Of a stretch of DNA of 64,000 nt, positions 11,331 to 23,390 are shown piece after piece. Source of the stretch: Prosopocoilus inquinatus (Eukaryota > Arthropoda > Insecta > Coleoptera > Lucanidae); the NCBI GenBank assembly GCA_036172665.1, contig CM069875.1, positions 13,844,001 through 13,908,000 of the forward strand, in the 5' to 3' direction. A program made the position numbers and the translations under genes. Below the pieces are notes generated by a model. It worked only from the letters and a program-made list of their open reading frames with translations, searched no databases and was not told the origin of the DNA. Numbering within the stretch: the stretch's first letter is position 1; every line of letters starts with the position of its first letter.

Positions 11331-14167
11331 CCAGAAAGTAGCTAGTATGAACGGTTCCTCAAAATTAGGGTATTTCGGGACTGGTGGGTTGCATAACCTT
11401 TCTTTGAGGTATTCAAATGCGTCCTCCTGCTCCTGAGTCCATACCAACTCAACATCCTTCTTTGTGAGCGACGTCAAGGGGATTGCCTTGTGCGAGAACT
11501 CTGGGATAAACTTCCTGTAAAATCCTACTAATCCTAAGAAAGCTCTGATGTCCTTCACGGTTCTTGGTCGTGGGTAATTTTTCACAACACTTAATTTCTC
11601 GGGGTCCGGTTTCACTCCCTGTTGAGATATAACATGTCCCAGATATTTAGCTTCTCTGGCTAAAAACCTACACTTTGACGGCTTCAACTTTAAATTGGCT
11701 TTCCTGAGCCTTTCGAACACTTCGGTCAACCTTTCCAAATGCTCATTTAGTGTTTTGCTAAACACGATGATGTCGTCGAGGTATACCAAACATTTGTCCC
11801 CGGTCAATCCCGACATCACTGAATACATCAATCTTTGAAAGGTGCTTGGAGCATTTGCCAGTCCAAACGGCATTCTTAGGCATTCATAGTGACCATCGGG
11901 AGTTGAAAATCCTGTTTTCTCCCTATCCTTCGGGTCCACTTCCACTTGCCAATATCCGCTTGCCAGATCCAACGTGGAAAAGAACTTTGCATTCCCTAGT
12001 TGATCGATAGCCTCCTGGAGGTTCGGTAATGGGAAATAGTCTCGCTTGGTGATGGAATTCAGTGCCCTGTAGTCTATACAAACGCGAATTTTATTCTCAC
12101 CTTCTGCGGCTTTCTTCCTTACCATAATTACCGGCGCACTCCAAGGAGAGGAGGACTCTTTAATCACTCCTTGTTCTATCATTTCTCCGATCTGGTTCTG
12201 GAGCTCCTTCCGCTGACTGTATGGCACTCTGTAGGGCGCTTTGGTTATAGGTGGCACATCTTCTGTAATAATCTTGTGCTTTACCTCGTGCGTGCATCCT
12301 AATTTTACATTTTTTCCCATAAAAATGTCGCCGTATTCTTGAACTAGTTTTATTAATTTATTTTTCTCTTCATTACTCAGATGTTCCATTTCCAATTTTT
12401 CTAGGATTCCGGCTTTCCTCAGGTCTACCTTATTTATGGGGATTATTTTCTTCCTTTCCCTTCCTGGGTTTTCAGACACATCTACTCTCTCACCGTAGGC
12501 TACTACCGTGTTCTTCGGTATTCTCAGCCTTTCATTGGTGACATTCATTATGCAAACGGGTACTTCACGTCCGGCCTTGGAAACAGTACGCGCTACTATA
12601 AGTCCATGGATGAGTAACTGAGCGGGTTCCAGCATTAAATCCTGTCCAGGGTTGATCATTCCCTGCACAGCAGTACACAACATTTGACATCTTGGAGGAA
12701 TGTCGGTCGCATTTTTAATTCGGACTTGGCAGCCACCAACTGCTTCATCCTGGTCGTCATCCATCATTGGTGGTGACGGTGACGACTTGCGATCTTCCTC
12801 TAGAGTCTCCTTCTTTATTACTTTTCTATCTTTACCTCCACTTCTATGTACTTCTTCCACTTCTTTACGGTGGTGTGTCATTTGCTTCCTTTCAGCACTT
12901 TCGATCTGTACTTCATTTGTACCTTCCTTGACGTGCCTGTTTCTAGAGTTTTCTTGCCGACCATTATCTATTACCAGAGCATAAACTAAGATGCTTATTC
13001 CGGTTTCGGCAAACACTCTTCTCATAATCCTTATGACTTCTTCCCAATTAAGTCCGTCCAACCCGCATCCTATCCTTGGCATTGCTAACTTTTGGATTCT
13101 GTGCTGTAGACAGTGATCCCGTAGACTTACTATTGCCTTTTCTAAGGATTCATAGGTAGGTTTATCTTGACTTTGATTTTTCGTCACAAGGTAGTAAATG
13201 AATCTGTGCTTTCCTCGGAGCAAGTTGTCCCTCAAGACTGCTACTCCGCCAACTTGAGTGTTTTGTTTCTTTAAAGCTTCCACGCGTCCAAATCTTTGTT
13301 TGAATTCTACCGCGATCCCTTTGCTCATGTGGAGATCTTTTGCTACACAATGGGCCAAAGAGTATTCTTCTGGAGCTGAAAACAAATCGCCACAGACTTC
13401 ATTTATTTCGGCATTCTTTTTTTTCATTTTTCCGCCGACTTCGCGTATTTCCTTACTACGCGGTTCTCTACTTTCCTTCACTAGTTCAAAATTTTCCTTC
13501 TTCAAGGATCTTCCTTTTCCGTTCCGCACTACACCGCTATAACTGGGCTCTGCTATTTCTGTATTTCTTCTCGGAATTGTATTTCGTCTGGTGTGAAACC
13601 ATATTTGATTGCGTCTTTTCTCACACCTGCTCAGTTCGGTTATTCCGTTGCTTTTCGGCTTCATTCCTTTATTCCGGTCTTCAGATCCTGTTGATCTCTT
13701 GGATTTTGTAAATCCGTTTCGGTCCGGTTCTCGGAAGTTAGCCTGCTTTCTTCTGCGGTTGGATTCCCAGCCATTTTCTTGACGTAGAGAGTAAGCATCG
13801 TCATAATCCTGATCGTTCAGATCATCATAACTTAAGAGCTTCACCTTTTCCTTTCCGAGTCTGAGGACATTTTCCCCATAGTCGACTGATGCGCTGTTGG
13901 CTCGAAGAAAATCTCTACCAAGAAGGCCATCCATATTCAGGTTTACCGAGTTCGAGCATATCATGCACTTGGTATCGTAGTTCCTATTTCCTATCCGGAG
14001 TGGTAACACAATTGATCCTAAGCATGGCTCTTCGTCTCCTGAAATTCCGCGAAAACAACGTGTGGTTCTGGTTTAGTTCGGGCCCCGATCCTCCGAACAA
14101 ACTCTTCTTTTAATATGGTCAAAGAGGCTCCAGTATCCACTAGCATTGTAGCTGTGTAACCAAATAC
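11286..14167 (-). pseudogene. pol: Gypsy A Pol, N-terminal part: protease, macrodomain, RT
   Basis: The protease active site LVDTGASLTIL lies at about 14140-14110, in the -1 frame relative to the end of gag, so a ribosomal frameshift is likely. A base indel near 14040 then moves to the main 907-residue frame (starting 14009). That frame carries the protease C-terminus (LLGRDFL), a basic linker, a macrodomain (residues 203-345), a second linker and the reverse transcriptase. RT motifs are TLDLASGYW (680), RMPFGLANAPSTFQ and YLDDIIVF (743-750). The frame ends at a lesion in RNase H. The fused macrodomain is the unusual part. Apart from the two frame breaks the catalytic residues look normal. 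Confidence 0.92.
12975..13403 (-). other. Macrodomain (TARG1/OARD1-like) within Gypsy A Pol
   Basis: This is a domain inside the pol frame, about 143 residues. Seen: GDLFSAPEEYSLAHC, then MSKGIAVEFKQRFG, YYLVTKNQSQDKPTYESL and AMPRIGCGLDGLNWEEV. These are the hallmarks of macrodomains of the TARG1/OARD1 type, which hydrolyse ADP-ribose esters on proteins and O-acetyl-ADP-ribose. From family knowledge the catalytic pair is a Lys after the YYLxT strand and an Asp in GCGLD. Both are present here (K277 and D318 of the frame). The domain is in frame and unbroken. A host-derived capture that removes antiviral ADP-ribosylation is an inference. Confidence 0.88.
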
Positions 14168-14232
14168 TTTCGGTAGGATGATACATTTATTTCCTTCCTC
14201 TTCGACCGTATATGCGTGTGGGAGCGTAATTT

Positions 14233-15641
14233 TTAATTTCTTCGGTAAGGTCCTTTGACCTCGGGGTTCTGCAAAGGACCTCTGTAGTTTAAAGACTTCG
14301 TATTATTAGTCTGGCTCCCTACTCTTAACATCCCCGGTTGTTTAACCGATACTTTACATTCGGATGCATAATGTCCCATCCTCGAACACCTGAAACATTT
14401 CACTTGTTTCCTAAAATTCCTTTGGTGTTGCTGGTCGTTCCTCGAGTAAGCGTCAGGTTTTTTCTCGCGAGAGTCCCGTGTTTGATTTTCCCCATATTTC
14501 CTTGGATATGTTCTGGAATACTGCAAGGTTGAATTTCCTCCGTTTATCCTCGGATAAGTTCTAGGATATTGCGGGGTTGGAGTTTCTCCGTACGCCCTTG
14601 GATATCCTTTCTGGTACTTGGTACCCGATTGATGATTTAGAGGGAAACTATCTTTACTCGTCATGACCTGAGCATAGTCCCTTGCGAATGTTACTTTCCT
14701 GGGTCTTTCGTTTTGTGTTTCGGCGAAATTTTCCCCAGTAGGAAATCTATTGTTCCAATGTTCTGGGTAGCCGGTTGGTTTCTTGACCCAACGAGTGTTC
14801 TCGTGGTATTGAGGTGGATAGTTCCTTTGAGAGCTTCGAATCTCCTCGTAACCGTACTCTTCTTCATCATCTTCTTCCGAGAGGTTCATGTTCCGATTTG
14901 TGACGTAGAGGTTGTTCAATCTGTTCATCTGTTTTAACATTCTCCCACTCGTCTCTGCTTGTTGGGCAAGTTCGATCACTTCTTCAAACGACCGACGAGG
15001 ATTCCGGTTCAGATCCAGGATGATCATCTTCAGTAATTCCGGGTCCAATCCTCTTTTGAATTGTTCAGCCAGGTCTCGCTGATGTCTTTTTATCACGGCG
15101 TCTCGTTCAGCTGGCTGATTTGACTCCACCAGGGCCAGGTTTTCTTCTAGAAGTTTCTTGCCTGCTCTCTTTACTCTGATGGAAAAATCTTCAACCCTTT
15201 CGCGAGCGGCTTGCGTTGGAGTTTCAAATAAGCTTCACCCGGTAAAACCTTCTTTTCGTATCGTTTTATCAAGGCAGCTTTAAAATCAGCGTATGTCACA
15301 TTCGATGATAATAAATGTGATTCCAATTCCAAGTATTGGAAAGCTTCTCCTTTTAGCTGATATCTTGCGACAGCTAGGGTTTGTTGCTCCGTCCACGCAT
15401 CTATGTCCGCTCGTTGACGTAATTTCAGGAAAAATTCTTTTATATTTTCACCAGGTTTTCCAGAAAATTCGGGGAGGCCAACAAGGGTTTGCCCAATCGT
15501 TCGCAAACTTGCTATATTCATTGAGGGTGGTTGTGTTATTGCATTGTTAACATCATCCACGGGGAGAATATTTGCTTCTAAAGTATTATCATTTGCGTCC
15601 ACAAAATCGTATTCTACTTCTGCCATTTTTAAATACCTCAC
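14233..15641 (-). pseudogene. gag: Gypsy A Gag
   Basis: The N-terminal frame (15641-15171) holds a capsid-like segment with LPEFSGKPGENIKEFFLKL and YADFKAALIKRYE, typical of Gypsy Gag. The C-terminal frame (15129-14233) continues it (KMIILDLNRNPRRSFEEVIELA), then runs through a Tyr/Pro/Arg-rich region with PRTYPR-type repeats to a CCHC knuckle (CFRCSRMGHYASEC). The two are separated by a small indel near 15195. The likely start is the Met at 15641 or the next Met (MAEVEYDF) a few codons later. Gag would assemble the particle and bind the genomic RNA. Confidence 0.88.
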
Positions 15642-16694
15642 TCTTTGTTAAAAATAATAAAATAAAAATAACTGATTTTCCAGGTTCACCTTTAACCATT
15701 ATTTCACTAAACTCACTAATTTCACGTTTATTTTATAAGTTTAGTTTAAATTAGCCCTTTAATTGAAAGTGAATTTAAATGAAAGTAGTAACAAAAAGAA
15801 AACTAACTTTTTATAAGTAATTCTAAAAAAAAATGAAAACAAACTATATGAGAGAGAACAACAAAAGAATTTAATTGACTTTATGAATACCCCATTTAGT
15901 AAATGAGAAAAAAAAAATTAATTAATTAATTTAAAAAAACAAGGCGAAAAGGCAATCTTCCGTCAGCGAAAATAATTCAATCGCGCAAGAAAACACGAAA
16001 ACTTCAAGGTTCGCAATAAATAATAAAACAACGTTGTGGTTTGATTTATTTATATAGCGTTGGCGTACAGTTAAAAAAAATAAATAAATAAATAAATAAA
16101 GGAGACTGTACTTTATGAATTAATCAAGTTATGTTATTAATTTTAAAAAAATTATTAAGGTGAATTTAAAAAAAAATGTTTGCAAGAAAAAAAAAATGAT
16201 TGGAAAATACTTTGCGTATAGAAAAAAAAATATTTAAATTAACGAAAAACAATTTGAATTTCTAATTTACTTTTAATCTAACTCCTATTATACGTCGTTT
16301 GGTTTGTACGCGCCTTAGATGCGACGCCTGCTGCATACGAGCGTCGGTCGAATTCCCGTGCGTTCCGTCCGCCGTCGCGACGTTAGGCAGCTACCAAGAT
16401 GGCGCTGTCTGAATCGTACTGTGTACCTCTGCGATCGCACCTTACACTCCGCGATTACGCGTTTGCCTTCCGCTATAGGGGTTTCTCAAAACAATTATTA
16501 TGATGAGGGCTTTATTTAGTTTTTGCCGTAGTTTATTTAATACACTGCCTGGAAAAGAAACACACAAAAATACTCGTACTCATTCTAGGTCCATTTGAAT
16601 GAATTTCGAACGGAAAACAAAAAAAAATACAAATTACTTTTAATTAACAGAAATTTCACACAGCGCTGCCAACATTTTATAAGCAAATAATTAA
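15642..16694 (-). other. Gypsy A 5' leader
   Basis: This is about 1 kb between the primer-binding site and gag, AT-rich with an (AAAT)n run near 16077-16101. A 66-codon plus-strand frame at 16319-16519 lies antisense to the transcript and has no recognisable features. Confidence 0.6.
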
Positions 16695-16713
16695 TCCCAC
16701 ACCGCTGGCACCA
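16695..16713 (-). other. Gypsy A primer-binding site
   Basis: On the minus strand this reads TGGTGCCAGCGGTGTGGGA, three bases after the 5' LTR. It starts with TGG, complementary to a tRNA CCA end. The priming tRNA is not one I can name with certainty; Leu-type is possible. Confidence 0.8.
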
Positions 16714-16716
16714 TTT

Positions 16717-17720
16717 TGTAGGCGCGGCCTTTCTGGGTAAAGGAGCCGAGTTATATTAAATGAGGGATTAAATTTTTAATACAAAAAAAAATTAAAGAAA
16801 ATTTCTATGAATGATTATTGCGCTGCCACCACCGATGCATTCATTAATGGCTCACGGGGCATCGGGCCCAAAATAAAGAATATAATAATATTAATTAAAG
16901 CAATTGAAATTTTTACCCTCACGTAATTAATGGGGCTCTCTTTCCCTTGGCATTAAAGTCGGAAGCGTTAGTTCTTGACTCTAGAACTGTACGAGTTTTA
17001 TATACAATTTTAATAAAAAAATTAAAAAAAGAAATGATTAATTGATTACGACGCCAAAATGAAATAAAAGTCCCTTGAAGGTATGAAAAAGGAATATATT
17101 CGACACCTTAAATTTACAAATAAAAACAAGACAAATCATAATTAAAGAATAAAGGGAAAAAAATGTCGGAACTACTTTGAGGATTTTCCTCCAAACCAAA
17201 TGGTACGAATTAACACTGAACAACTATCATTTTCCTACCTGTTAAGCAGGGAGACGCTGCAATAGAGATCCTCTTTCTTTTATTTTCCGGAACGTTGATG
17301 ACAGGGGCTCGCTCTCCTTTCGGGGGCTTCTACCACCTCACTTTTCACCCACCAAAACTCTTAATTTTCCGAAGTTACATTTACATTCACAATTTTGATC
17401 AAAACCACGTCTGACTTAATTTAGGACCGAATGACGACTGTCTTAAGCAGTAATTACCTTCCTCCTCCTTTTCGCCGGGAGGTTTGTTTTAAGAACTCCC
17501 CCGCGTTTCACACGCTCAATCACGCGGATTTTCTCATGCCAGTCAGCTAAATAAACCGTTATCTAGAAAGGATGTTATGACTGCATGCTCATTTGGAGTT
17601 TATTAAAATTTTGATTCTGGTACTCAAATTTCTTTATGCAGAAATAAAAAAAAATAAAGTTAATACGCTACATGATATTCGAAGGAAAATAATTCATGCT
17701 AGAAATTTCGCCTGTTTACA
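16717..17720 (-). repeat. Gypsy A 5' LTR
   Basis: This 1004-bp LTR is the pair of 5194-6197. The next four bases (17721-17724) are ATTA, matching 5190-5193. Confidence 0.95.
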
Positions 17721-17724
17721 ATTA

Positions 17725-17782
17725 CAAAAAAAGCGATATGCGTTATAAAATATTTAAGTCCGCTGGAATCATGTAAACAAGT
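17725..17782 (+). pseudogene. LINE ORF2 fragment, middle piece
   Basis: These 58 bp separate the two LTR elements. The frame reads QKKAI...YLSPLESCKQV, matching the C-terminal region of CR1/Jockey-like LINE proteins, and it joins in phase with the left (5193) and right (26173) pieces. Confidence 0.7.
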
Positions 17783-19115
17783 TGCTACGTACCTGTACAG
17801 GTGACGCAGGTGATCGCCGTGACGAAAGTTTCGGCGTCGCCGGCCAGCCCCAGTGGGATAGGGTGGGTAAAACGAAACAAGAATCTACTAGCTCTGATCA
17901 AACAAAAAAAGAAAAAAAAAAATAAAACAAAATAAAAGCGCCACTTAATTTCTTTTAGGCTGAAAGGAACCGCGGGGAAAAATTAAGAAAAACCACGTCT
18001 CACCCAAGATATGTTTTCAATACAGTTTTATTGACACGAAACAACATTAACATTAAACTGAGTCAAAAAATCGATAAACAAACCAAAATATCTAAACTCT
18101 AAACAAAAAAAAAGCCGCAACCGCGCTTAAAATATAAACACCAATCTCTTTAAGGTAAATTAACCGGAACGGTGCGCAAAAAGAAGAGATAGCAGACAGC
18201 AACTTTTTCACGTATCACAACGCAGTGTGAAGCTACATGCCGTTTTCCGGTAGCGTAAATAAAATAATAAACAGGCCAACCTTTTCCCTGTATTTGTCGC
18301 TCGTCGGTCGGAGTGTTGATCAGCTCCAGGTGTCCGCCGGGACTCACGAGACCGTGCCGAAGCGGGGAATGGCCAACAGAGTCAGACGCTCTTGCCGAAA
18401 GCGGCACCGAGGTGAGGAAACCCCTTAACTAAAGCCTGTTAGGAAGAAAGATACGCGATAGAAAGTGTCGAAGCGATACAGAACAACCAACGACTCACCT
18501 GTTCGCAGAACTGCTTGGAAGGGAACAGGCGTGGACAATACGACTGTATTAAAACTCTTCACGTGTAACGAGATATAACCAGCTAAGAAAAGCTGTTTTT
18601 GCCTTCGTCCACCATCAATTTTTGGGCGAAAACGTACACAAAGGAAAGCACAACGACACGAAACGGGTTGTTACACCGAGAAGAACGAGAATCATTCTGT
18701 TCTGACAAAATCGCTTCGCACCGGCGAACGGAAAGAGATGGGGTTAAAACAAGAAGAGATAGTGTGTCTCCGCCAACCGTGACAGAATCTTACGTCAACG
18801 AGGACCAATGGGCTTAAAGAGCAGGGTTCAATTTCTGTGTAGCTAACGTGGGAACGGAATCGCTGATTTCACAATATGGTACAATAATGAGTAAATCAAA
18901 AAGGCTAAATAAAAATCTATGCGACCGGAGAATTTAACTTTCGCAACCCAAACTTTTCCTTATCCTCACTTTTACAGGAAAATGAATAACATGGGGAAAT
19001 ACTTTGAAAGCAAATCGTCGGAGCGCAAAGAATTCGCCAGGCGGTCTGTGAAAATAATTTCACGGGGAACAATATACAGGGTGATTCGGGGTCGGACAGA
19101 AATTGAACGGTAACA
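17783..19115 (-). repeat. Gypsy B 3' LTR
   Basis: This 1333-bp LTR is almost identical to 24834-26168. Short open frames inside it (for example 18150-18407 and 18599-18817) are repeated in the other LTR and are not credible genes. Confidence 0.95.
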
Positions 19116-20167
19116 ATCCCCCTCTTACTACGGTAGAAATTTTGCCACAGGTAAAATTTCTATAGTAGGCCAGAAGAAAGAGGTCCCAAGACCAAAAGCA
19201 CAAGTCGAACGACCAAGATCTGCAGCGAGACAAGAAAGGAGCAAAGGTAAGCCGGGACCGAAAAAACGGCGGGGGGGGGGGGGGGTAAGAACAAATGGGG
19301 CAACCCAAACGAACGGACAACAAACGCGGACGGAAACTCATAGTCAAAGACTGCGGGAAAAATACAATAAACGACGAAAAATTCGGCCAAGCCGCGGGAA
19401 AAACGAAGAAATCACAACCGGGTGGTTTTTCAAATGCAGAAAAAGTAAACTGAAGAAAGTCGAATCCGGGAAATAAAAAAAAAATCGAGATGACTAAGTC
19501 TCAAAAGGACACCCAAAAAGGTAGAGGTTACAGGGGGGGAAGGGGAAAGAAAGAGAGAAGTTGAGGAAGACAGACAACAGGAAAGTAAAAGTCCTCCAAT
19601 CGGAACACACCATACTACAGCACCGATTCCTCTGAGGAACATCCGATAGCGGTACGTCAGAGAGAGAGGGCAAGCGATACCTTCACGGGATCCAGCACGC
19701 TTGGAACTCCCACACGCTCTGGCGGGTGCTAAGAGATATCCCAGAGTCGGCAGGGCCGAGCTGATCAATCCGAAAGGGGAAGAGTTAGAGTAGAAGAAAG
19801 GGTGAAACAAGAAGAAAGGAAAGCAATATGCATGTGGATAGAGGCATCTCACGTCACAATCGCGAGGCCTGCCAGACGTCACTCATAGCGAAGTTCACGA
19901 AAAGAGAGGGCAAGAAGAGTCTTCACGAGATCCGACTCTCTTGTCATTCCCACAACTTCCGCAAACTGCAAGGCGACTTCTCGCAAACGACTAGACTGTT
20001 CGACAAGTACCTCCATCACACGTGAACATCCGAAGACGTTGAATTCCAGAGGTGTTAGAGGAATTGGGACTGAATCTTTTAGGAGCCTTTTACTCCACGC
20101 AGAAGATACGTCGGGAGAATTCTAAGGGACCCATCCCGCAGGTCGAAAAAAAAAGAAGCAAGCAAAT
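19116..20167 (-). other. Gypsy B 3' untranslated region with polypurine tract
   Basis: Directly before the 3' LTR the minus strand reads AGTAAGAGGGGGAT, the polypurine tract (19116-19129). A 15-base G run (C run on the sense strand) lies at 19271-19285. The plus strand is purine-rich, which leaves open frames on the minus strand (such as 19430-19882), but these show no family features. Confidence 0.75.
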
Positions 20168-23100
20168 CTACCTATCAGGGGGATCAGGTTTGAGATGTTC
20201 AGTGTTCCAAGTACCAGGAAGTATGTTACCATCAAGGTCCTTAAGTTCGTAAGTGTCCGTGGACACACGTCGATGAACAAGGAAGGGCCCAACAAACTTG
20301 TCGGCCAGCTTGGCCGCGAAATGCTTGGTAGCATCGGACAACACAAAATTTTTACGCCACACCCGCTGTTCGGGTTGGTAAACTACCTTTCGCCTACGAA
20401 GATCATAACGACCCTTGGCCTTCTCATAGGCTTTCTGCAACCTTCCTTGAACTTCCTTATAAAGAACCGCAAACTTGCCGGTACGAGATTGAAGATCCGT
20501 CGGATCTTGAGGAACAACTTCCAGAGGTTCATTTTTTTCGGGGTTAGGATTCGGGGTTAAACTACCCTTAAGACACATTTCACGTCCAAAATTCAAGAAA
20601 TAAGGAGTCACACCAGTAACCTCATGACGCGCCGTTCTCAAAGCACAAGCAACCTTAGGCAAGAAGAGATCCCACTTACGATGATCTTCCGCCACATAAG
20701 CAGTCAACATGGACTTAATCACGCGGTTCACGCGTTCGACAGGGTTTGCTTTTGGATGATAGTACGACGTGTACGCTGCGCGTACCTGATAGGCCGTCAA
20801 GAGTTTTTGATAATCCTTAGACTTAAATTGGACTCCATTGTCAGAAATAATGGTGCGAGGTACACCAAAGACGAGAAAGATGTTCTCCTCGATATGCTGG
20901 ACGATCTTAGGGGCAGTGGCCTTTCAAAGGGGGAAACATAGGGTGAACTTACTGAAGCAATCCGTTGCCACCAAAATATATTGGTACCCTCGAGAAGATC
21001 TAGGCAGGGGACCAACAAGATCGACACTAATGACCTCCCAAGGACGTGTGATTTTCGAGTGACCTCCCATTAGGCCAGCAGGAGCTCTTTGCTCAGGTTT
21101 GGTACGAAGACACGTCTGACACCGGTGGATATACTTTACCACATCAGCATGCATTTTAGGCCAATAGTACGTTTGAATAATCCTATTAAAGGTCTTATAG
21201 ATTCCCAGATGACCACTAGTTGGGGAATCGTGTAATTCCTGAAGAATTTTCAACCGAGATTCTTTCGGAACAACGGGCTTCCATTGAGGTTCTTCCTCAG
21301 ACATACGATAGTAAGTATTCCTAACAAACTTATATATTACCTTTCCCTCCACTCTAAAATTTGGAAATTTTTCGGGAGTCGACTGAATTTTTTTCAGAAG
21401 ATTTAGGTACCAACTATCTTTGATATTTTCATAATCAATGGAATCGATCACAGGAACAGCACGTGAAAGCATGTCAGGGACAACGTGATCTTTCCCTTTT
21501 CGATGCACAACACTGAAGTCATACTGTTGGAGGCGCACGGCCCATCGACACAAACGACCAGAGGGATTCTGAAGTCGGTTCAACCATAATAGGGAATGAT
21601 GATCGGTAATAACAGTGAAGTGTGAACCTTCAACATAAGGCCTAAGTTTTTCAATTGCCCATAACATTGCAAGAAGCTCTTTTTCCGTGGTGGAATAGTT
21701 GCGTTCGGTACGGGTTAAAGAACGACTCAAATAACAAATGACCTTCTCACCTTCCTCCTGTTGTTGAGTGAGTACAGCTCCGACACCAAAGTCTGACGCA
21801 TCAGTTTGAATGACGAATTCCTTAGAAAAATCAGGGCACGATAAGACTGGAGCAGAAACTAGATGCTCACGAATCTTTTCCCAAGCGTCATCGCAGGTCT
21901 CATCCCAACGATGCTTAGAATTTTTCTTAAGGAGATTAGTCAGAGGAGCAATAATGGTTGAGAAGCCGGGTATAAATCTGCGATACCATGAGGCAGTTCC
22001 TATTAGACGACGGACTTCCCTGACAGTTGTTGGTTTTGGCATCTGTAAGATGGATTGAACTTTTTCAGGGTCAACATGGAGTCCGTGTCGATCTACCACG
22101 TAGCCTAGGTATTTCAGTTCGCTCAAGCAGAAATTACACTTGTCCTGATTCAGGGTTAGTCCCGCCTCAGTCAGGCGTTTATGGACTTCGGAAAGTACTT
22201 CGAGATGTTTGTCGAAGGTTTGTGTGACGATAATAATATCGTCCAGGTACACGAATACATGAGGTTCGAGATCAGCTCCGATCACACAATCTATGAACCT
22301 TTGCCATGTTGCAGGAGAATTATGCAACCCAAACGGCATTCGACGGAACTGATACAACCCGCGATTCGGAACGGTAAAAGCGGTATACTGACGAGAACTT
22401 TCAGCCACAGGGATTTGCCAATATGCAGACTTGATGTCTAGGGATAACAGATATTTAGCATCCTTTAGTTTATCCAAGGTGTTGGACACATATGGAAGAG
22501 GATATGCGTCTTTCGTGGTTACCTGGTTCAACTTTCGGTAGTCTACGCAGAAGCGGACTGAACCATCTTTTTTTGGAACCAGTAGGATCGGTGAAGACCA
22601 AGCACTCTTAGATTTTTCAACAATACCACGTTCCAACATGTCGTCAAGTTCCTTGTTCACCATCGTTTGCCTTGCCGGGGAAATGGGGTAATAACGTTGT
22701 TTTATGGGTGGGCTATCAGTATGAATAACGTGTTCCACCAATTTAGTACAACCCAATTCACGACCTTTTGAATTGGCAAACAGCTGATTCGTCAAACTAC
22801 CTAGTTGTTCTTGTTGGGAATCAGTCAGATGACACCAGGAGGTGACATGTTCAAGAGATGCGACAGATTCATGACCAAACGACCATTCTCCAGAGCGTAA
22901 GTCAGGAACGATGCCCATCAACTTCCAGAAGTCAGCTCCCAAAATTAGTGAATGAGGCAATTCAGGGACAACGAGTATGTCGATGATCTTGACTCGATCG
23001 CGAAGTTGGATAGGGGTAGCCACATTACCAGGACTACTACAGGGCTGTCCATTTGCAACAGTACACGAAGTCACGTGCTTTGTGAATGGCAGGTTTAGGG

Positions 23101-23390
23101 TTTGAAGAATTTCCCATCCTGTCTTCCCAACAATTGTGCGAGATGCACCAGAATCAAGGAGACCCAAGAAAGGAATTCCTAAGATGGACACAGATAAGTA
23201 GGGTCGCTCATCATTCTGAGCATGAGCAAGGACAAAGTTGAGTACGGGCTGAATTGTCAAGACTTCAATCGGTTTTGAAACTCGGAAACAACGCACTAGC
23301 CGATCATCTACCGCGTCGGTCGGGAGTTTTTTTGAACACTTTGGACAGGTTTTGGTGGTGACATTAGGACGTCCACATTGATAACCTGAG
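20168..23390 (-). pseudogene. pol: Gypsy B Pol
   Basis: From residue numbers of the frame starting at 23296: protease LLDSGASRTIV (D48), RT with LSLDIKSAYW and YLDDIIIV (350-357), RNase H with TDASDFGVG, an H-H-C-C zinc module (CQTCLR) and integrase core VDLVGP. A single in-frame TGA at 20924-20926 interrupts integrase after its first Asp. The same frame then continues with SDNGVQF (second Asp) and NPVERVNR (Glu) to 20168. Upstream of 23296 the frame includes QCGRPNVTTKTCPKCS, a second zinc-binding motif that normally follows the Gag CCHC knuckle. The Gag-Pol break near 23370-23390 may therefore be a mutational indel rather than a programmed shift. Confidence 0.93.

Larger units (their letters stand above)
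5194..17720 (-). mobile_element. Gypsy A: LTR retrotransposon with macrodomain and KH ORF
   Basis: This is a complete 12.5-kb minus-strand LTR element. It has two 1004-bp LTRs differing at about five positions by eye, TGTA...TACA ends, the 4-bp target duplication ATTA at 5190-5193 and 17721-17724, a primer-binding site next to the right LTR and a polypurine tract next to the left LTR. In sense order it encodes Gag with a CCHC knuckle, protease, a macrodomain, reverse transcriptase, RNase H, a long linker, integrase, and a separate KH-like ORF. The near-identical LTRs mean a recent insertion. Even so, gag, protease and RNase H each carry a frame break. The order RT-RNaseH-INT marks it as Gypsy/Ty3. 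Confidence 0.95.

Noticed and set aside
16319..16519. Arg-rich 66-codon frame in the Gypsy A leader
   Set aside because: It is antisense to the element transcript and has no homologous features.
16695..16713. Naming the Gypsy A priming tRNA
   Set aside because: The 19 bases complement a CCA-ended tRNA, but I could not match them confidently to one isoacceptor from memory.
18150..18817. Short open frames shared by both Gypsy B LTRs
   Set aside because: They repeat exactly because the LTRs are copies. They lack codon or motif evidence for coding.
19430..19882. 150-codon minus-strand frame in the Gypsy B 3' region as a possible env
   Set aside because: It arises from a purine-rich plus strand, giving a Ser/Leu/Phe-rich product without a fusion peptide, Cys pattern or signal peptide order expected of env.
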